From Hyphomicrobiales bacterium (GTDB taxonomy: Bacteria; Pseudomonadota; Alphaproteobacteria; Rhizobiales; Rhizobiaceae): a stretch of DNA of 64,000 nt. The notes below the pieces were generated by a model, which had not been told where the DNA came from, did no database searches, and saw only the letters and a program-made list of their open reading frames with translations. The DNA is taken from positions 1 to 64,000 of the forward strand of contig UCCA01000020.1 in assembly GCA_900470805.1 (NCBI GenBank), given 5' to 3'. This document shows, piece by piece, positions 60,415 to 64,000 of this stretch. Position numbers and translations under genes: made by a program. Positions within the stretch are counted from its first letter, which is position 1; the number at the start of each line of letters is the position of its first letter.

Positions 60415-61317
60415 ATGACCTTGCCTTTCAATCGTTACCAGGAAATCGTCTCGATCGCCGCTCGTTATATATCCGGCGACGGGGCGGTACAGACCGGCAT
60501 CGACGGGCTGGGTATCAGTCGCCGATCGACCCCGAGCGCACCGTGCCACAGCAGCTATCAACCATGCTTCGCCCTGGTGATCCAAGGCGCAAAGAGCCTG
60601 CAGCTGGGCACCGATACCATCAACTACGGTGCTGGCGACTATCTGCTGACCTCGCTGGATCTACCGGTCGCCTGGCGCGTGGTCGAGGCGAGTAGCGAGG
60701 TTCCGCATTTTTGCATTACGCTCGCCATCAACAAAGAAAAGCTGCTTCATCTTCTCAGCCTGTCCACGGTGCAGCGCGCAGCCGCGCCACCGTCGCGTCA
60801 ACGCGGTATCGTCGTCAATGCCGCAACGCCGGAGCTTCTCGATGCCGCCGTGCGGCTTCTGCGCTTGCTTGATCGTCCGGCTGACATTCCGGCGATGGCG
60901 CCGCTGATCGAGCAGGAGATTCTCTATCGCATCCTGAGTGGACCGGCCGGCGATCAACTCATCGACATGGTGATCGCCGACAGTCAGGGCCACCGCATTT
61001 CCCGCGCCATCGCATGGCTGCGCGAAAATTTCGCCAGAACGCTGCGCGTCGAGGAGCTGGCAGAATACGTCAACATGAGCGTCTCGTCGTTCCATCATCA
61101 TTTCAAGACGATCACGGCGATGACGCCGGTGCAGTATCAAAAGCAGATCCGGCTGCACGAGGCGCGGCGGCTGATGCTCATCGAGCGGCTGGATGCGGGC
61201 ACCGCCGGGCACCGGGTCGGATATCAGAGCCCTTCGCAGTTCAGCCGCGAATATAGCCGTCTCTACGGACTGTCGCCGGCGCGTGACGTCGATGCCGTTC
61301 TGAACGCTGCCGAATAA
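60415..61317 (+). CDS. AraC-family regulator (AraC_N/YqhC-like)
   Basis: This 300-residue regulator has an N-terminal AraC_N (PF06719-like) sensor domain (CHSSYQPCFALVIQGAKSLQLG in part) and a C-terminal double helix-turn-helix (VEELAEYVNMSVSSFHHHFK and the GYQSPSQFSREYSRLYGLSP segment). E. coli YqhC, of this group, activates the neighbouring aldehyde reductase gene yqhD. By analogy this protein should control the adjacent ADH genes. Confidence 0.9.
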   Translation: MTLPFNRYQEIVSIAARYISGDGAVQTGIDGLGISRRSTPSAPCHSSYQPCFALVIQGAKSLQLGTDTINYGAGDYLLTSLDLPVAWRVVEASSEVPHFCITLAINKEKLLHLLSLSTVQRAAAPPSRQRGIVVNAATPELLDAAVRLLRLLDRPADIPAMAPLIEQEILYRILSGPAGDQLIDMVIADSQGHRISRAIAWLRENFARTLRVEELAEYVNMSVSSFHHHFKTITAMTPVQYQKQIRLHEARRLMLIERLDAGTAGHRVGYQSPSQFSREYSRLYGLSPARDVDAVLNAAE

Positions 61318-61404
61318 ACGGGCGATAGACGCCGAAAATTTATACAATCCGTCATTTCCGCCTCTTGACGGGGCGGAGGGTTTGCAGCATAAAGCGCACG
61401 AACC

Positions 61405-61418
61405 GTACCGTACGGTAC
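61405..61418. promoter_or_regulatory. TetR operator candidate
   Basis: GTACCGTACGGTAC is a perfect 14-bp palindrome ending 19 bases before the TetR GTG at 61437. It is probably an autoregulatory operator. Confidence 0.6.
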
Positions 61419-61436
61419 CCATCGGGAGCTTATGTC

Positions 61437-62090
61437 GTGTCCGTCGAGAACTTGGAGCCCAGCGAATTTTCGCCGCGCCAGAACGCTGTTCTGGAGCAGG
61501 CGCTGCGGTTGCTCGTGGATGGCGGCGAAAAGGCGCTGACGACGTCGGGTGTGGCGCGCGCGGCCAACTGCTCCAAGGAAAGTCTTTACAAGTGGTTCGG
61601 CGATCGCGACGGCTTGCTGTCGGCGATGATCGCCTACCAGGCGAGCAAGGTGCGCACCTTCGAGCGCAACGGCGAGAGGCTGACGGCTGTCAGCCTGCAC
61701 GACCACCTCGTCATCTTTTCTCGCGATCTGCTGGAGGTTCTGGCCGGCGACGTGTCGCTGGCGCTGAACAGGCTTGCCATCGGCCAGTCGCCGCGGGACG
61801 GATCGAAGCTCGGCAAGCTGTTGCTGGAGCGCGGCCGCCGCCAGATCGACCGCCGGGCCATGGGCCTGATCGATTCCGGCAAGCGCGCCGGTCTGCTTCG
61901 CTTTTCCGACGCAGACGAGGCGTATCACACATTCTATGGCCTGATCGTTTCCGACCTGCATGTGCGCATGCTGCTCGGCGATACCACAGGCGTGAAGGAC
62001 ACCGCGCGGCAGGCGGAGAAGGCGGTGACCGCCTTCCTCCGGCTCTACGGCACGGAGAAGGCGCTGGCCGAGATGCCGGCCATCGTCTGA
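61437..62090 (+). CDS. TetR-family transcriptional regulator
   Basis: This 217-residue regulator has an N-terminal helix-turn-helix (GVARAANCSKESLYKWFGDRDGLL) and a TetR C-terminal domain with many Arg/Leu. The GTG at 61437 has GGGAG at good spacing, and the longer frame to 61365 covers the palindrome. It lies upstream of ilvC in the same direction, with a 58-base gap. Whether it regulates ilvC or only itself is not shown. Confidence 0.88.
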   Translation: MSVENLEPSEFSPRQNAVLEQALRLLVDGGEKALTTSGVARAANCSKESLYKWFGDRDGLLSAMIAYQASKVRTFERNGERLTAVSLHDHLVIFSRDLLEVLAGDVSLALNRLAIGQSPRDGSKLGKLLLERGRRQIDRRAMGLIDSGKRAGLLRFSDADEAYHTFYGLIVSDLHVRMLLGDTTGVKDTARQAEKAVTAFLRLYGTEKALAEMPAIV

Positions 62091-62148
62091 CCACCAGTTT
62101 ATCGAATACTGACAGTTTACAAGACAAGCAAAGGGAAGGAAAATTCAA

Positions 62149-63168
62149 ATGCGCGTCTATTACGATCGTGATGCTGATCTCAACCTCATCAAGTCCAAGA
62201 ACGTCGTCATCGTCGGCTACGGCTCCCAGGGTCGCGCGCACGCGCTGAACCTGAAGGACAGCGGCCACGCCAACGTCGTCATCGCGCTCAAGGCAGAATC
62301 GCCGACCGTCAAGAAGGCCGAAGCCGACGGCTTCAAGGTCATGACCGTTGCCGACGCCGCCAAGTGGGGCGACCTGCTGATGATGGCAACGCCTGACGAG
62401 CTGCAGGCCGACATCTACAAGGCCGACATTGCCGGCAACATCCGCGACGGCGCGGCCATCGCTTTCGCACACGGCCTCAACGTTCATTTCGGCCTCATCG
62501 AGCCGAAGTCGACGCTCGACGTCGTCATGATCGCGCCGAAGGGCCCGGGCCATACGGTTCGCGGCGAATACCAGAAGGGTGGCGGCGTTCCTTGCCTCGT
62601 TGCCGTTCATCACAATGCTTCGGGCAACGCTCTTGAACTCGCGCTCTCCTACGCCTGCGGCGTTGGCGGCGGCCGTTCGGGCATCATCGAAACCAACTTC
62701 CGCGAAGAGTGCGAAACCGACCTCTTCGGCGAACAGGTCGTTCTGTGCGGCGGTCTCGTCGAGCTGATCCGCGCCGGCTTCGAAACCCTGACGGAAGCAG
62801 GCTACGCGCCTGAAATGGCCTACTTCGAGTGCCTGCACGAAGTGAAGCTCATCGTCGACCTGATCTATGAAGGCGGCATCGCCAACATGAACTACTCGAT
62901 CTCGAACACGGCAGAGTGGGGCGAATACGTCACCGGCCCGCGCATCATCACGGCTGAGACCAAGGCTGAAATGAAGCGCGTCCTCGCCGACATCCAGACC
63001 GGCAAGTTCACGTCTGATTGGATGCAGGAATACAAGGCGGGCGGCTCGCGCTTCAAGGGCATCCGCCGCATGAACGACAACCACCAGATCGAAGAAGTCG
63101 GCGCCAAGCTGCGCGGCATGATGCCCTGGATCGGCAAGAACAAGCTGGTCGACAAGTCGGTCAACTAA
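62149..63168 (+). CDS. ilvC: Ketol-acid reductoisomerase
   Basis: This 339-residue class I enzyme converts acetolactate and acetohydroxybutyrate in Val/Leu/Ile synthesis with NADPH. Signatures are VIVGYGSQGRAHALNLKDSG in part (cofactor), APKGPGHTVRGEYQKGGGVP (in part) and the metal-binding FREECETDLFGEQ with the later ECLHEVK segment. It lies far from ilvIH but in the same pathway. Confidence 0.97.
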   Translation: MRVYYDRDADLNLIKSKNVVIVGYGSQGRAHALNLKDSGHANVVIALKAESPTVKKAEADGFKVMTVADAAKWGDLLMMATPDELQADIYKADIAGNIRDGAAIAFAHGLNVHFGLIEPKSTLDVVMIAPKGPGHTVRGEYQKGGGVPCLVAVHHNASGNALELALSYACGVGGGRSGIIETNFREECETDLFGEQVVLCGGLVELIRAGFETLTEAGYAPEMAYFECLHEVKLIVDLIYEGGIANMNYSISNTAEWGEYVTGPRIITAETKAEMKRVLADIQTGKFTSDWMQEYKAGGSRFKGIRRMNDNHQIEEVGAKLRGMMPWIGKNKLVDKSVN

Positions 63169-63193
63169 GTTTTTCTATTTTTCCAATTGATGG

Positions 63194-63217
63194 AGGCCGG
63201 TGCGAAAGCGCCGGCCT
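63194..63217 (+). terminator. Terminator after ilvC
   Basis: AGGCCGGTGC and GCGCCGGCCT pair over 10 positions (one G-T) around GAAA, followed by TTA. It overlaps the end of the convergent methyltransferase gene. Confidence 0.8.
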
Positions 63218-63805
63218 TTATCGTTTGGCGGTTACGCCCAGCCAGCGGGTCGGTTTGCCATCATAACCGCTGCCGTCACGCTCGGAGATGGTGACGTCGT
63301 GCCATCCTGCATTCATCAGCATGCCGGACAGGAGATCGGCGGCTGGATAGTTGTAGTAACGGCCGAACTCGTCATGGCCTTCGGCGTGGCCGGCCTTGAA
63401 GGTGGCGTGGAAAATGCCGCCCGGCTTGCAGGCGCGCAAAATCCGAGAGAACACGTCCGGCAGCAAAGCTCGCGGCACGTGCAGCAGGCTCGCCTCGGCC
63501 CAGATGCCTTCGAACATCTCTTCCTTGTCGAGTTGCTCGAAGCGGATGATTTCGACGGGGCGACCGAGTAGAACTTCCGCCTGTCTGGCGAGTTCGATGG
63601 ACCCGTCGGTGGGGCTCACATCGAAGCCTCGCTCCATCATGTAGGCGCTATCCTGACCGCCGCCGCAGCCGAGTTCAAGGATGGCTGCGCCCTCAGGCAG
63701 AGCGGTGAGAAATGTATCCAGTCTTGCTTTCGGCAACCTGCGCTCACGCGCAGCGTAGGCGGCGGCGTTGTCCGCGTAGAATGAAGTTGTCGCATCGTTC
63801 GACAT
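63218..63805 (-). CDS. SAM-dependent methyltransferase, class I
   Basis: This is a 195-residue methyltransferase of the small class I group, with motif I AILELGCGGGQDSAYM near residue 42 and later motifs FDVSPTDGS, ASLLHVPRALLPDVF and the KPGGIFHATFK strand. The substrate is unknown. It is convergent with ilvC. Confidence 0.88.
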   Translation of the reverse strand: MSNDATTSFYADNAAAYAARERRLPKARLDTFLTALPEGAAILELGCGGGQDSAYMMERGFDVSPTDGSIELARQAEVLLGRPVEIIRFEQLDKEEMFEGIWAEASLLHVPRALLPDVFSRILRACKPGGIFHATFKAGHAEGHDEFGRYYNYPAADLLSGMLMNAGWHDVTISERDGSGYDGKPTRWLGVTAKR

Positions 63806-63895
63806 CGAGCTTATCCCTGCTGCTGAGCAGGGGCATAGTCAGTCGGGTTCGACTTGGCTGTCAATCTAATGGTGGCTGCCGTGGACGCCGGATCG

Positions 63896-64000
63896 TCACA
63901 CCGAACGCCGGCCGCTGACTGCGTGATACAGCCAGAGCACCACCACCGCGCCGATTACCGCCACCACAAGGCTATAGATGTTGAAGCCGGTGACGCCAGA
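63896..64000 (-). CDS. Small membrane protein, GlsB/YeaQ/YmgE-like (partial)
   Basis: The reading frame enters from the window edge and ends at 63896. Its 34 visible residues end VVVLWLYHAVSGRRSV and form one hydrophobic segment (SLVVAVIGAVVVLWLY). This matches the C-terminal end of transglycosylase-associated stress proteins of the GlsB/YeaQ/YmgE family. The start lies outside the window. Confidence 0.6.
   Translation of the reverse strand, partial: SGVTGFNIYSLVVAVIGAVVVLWLYHAVSGRRSV

Overview
The window is about 64 kb of GC-rich chromosomal DNA from an alphaproteobacterium, most likely a member of the Rhizobiaceae (Rhizobium, Neorhizobium, Agrobacterium or Ensifer type). The support for this is the permuted two-piece tmRNA with a rhizobial-looking tag, the alpha-type SspB, the hflKC-degP block behind thyA-dhfr, the DUF4169 and ribbon-helix-helix small proteins, and degenerate palindromic repeats of the rhizobial type. 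No rRNA, tRNA, insertion sequence, prophage or CRISPR array was seen. The window reads as core chromosome with small accessory insertions.

Layout. 0.1-8.3 kb: a CPA1 Na+/H+ antiporter, an EF-hand protein, a siderophore-interacting FAD protein, two small membrane or secreted proteins, UvrD helicase and a DUF1275 membrane protein. 8.9-15.4 kb: an RND efflux pair, an orphan flagellin-like protein and an OmpA-type lipoprotein. 15.4-21.6 kb: DUF2000/AraC, an AbrB-family membrane protein, LysR with a divergent aldo/keto reductase, and an FAD-linked D-2-hydroxyacid dehydrogenase. 21.8-27.7 kb: a giant AsmA protein with a TolA-like tail, GrpB, two small proteins, sspB and ssrA (tmRNA). 27.8-35.6 kb: thyA-dhfr, hflK-hflC-degP, GNAT-serB and divergent miaA. 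35.6-41.2 kb: a HerA-like ATPase, then the ilvI-ilvH locus. That locus is preceded by an attenuator with an Ile/Leu/Val leader peptide and is interrupted by a VapBC-type toxin-antitoxin pair. 41.2-45.2 kb: aldo/keto reductase, MazEF-type pair, LysE exporter, DUF2269 protein and an SDR-DoxX fusion. 45.3-50.7 kb: a cobalt-type nitrile hydratase operon, a secreted-protein/ECF sigma/anti-sigma operon, a RecD-like helicase and a MerR-LuxR hybrid regulator. 51.1-56.6 kb: pdxJ, a QorB-like reductase with divergent HxlR, TetR-MFS, and a MarR-GNAT fusion. 56.6-64 kb: NADH dehydrogenase type II, two tandem paralogous zinc alcohol dehydrogenases with a divergent AraC regulator, TetR, ilvC, a methyltransferase and the end of a small membrane protein.

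How the genes work together. IlvI, IlvH and IlvC form the first two steps of branched-chain amino acid synthesis, with the leader at 37.86-37.97 kb sensing charged Ile/Leu/Val tRNA. SsrA tags stalled proteins and SspB hands tagged proteins to ClpXP, and both are encoded side by side. HflKC and DegP handle envelope protein quality. Many accessory genes sit in regulator-target pairs (LysR-AKR, HxlR-QorB, TetR-MFS, AraC-ADH), and several have visible palindromic or repeated operators between them. I saw no clear candidate for a wholly new multi-gene defence or mobile system. The most informative novel-looking features are the ilv attenuator, the 42-bp motif shared by the two ADH promoters, the toxin-antitoxin insertion inside ilvIH and the MerR-LuxR fusion.
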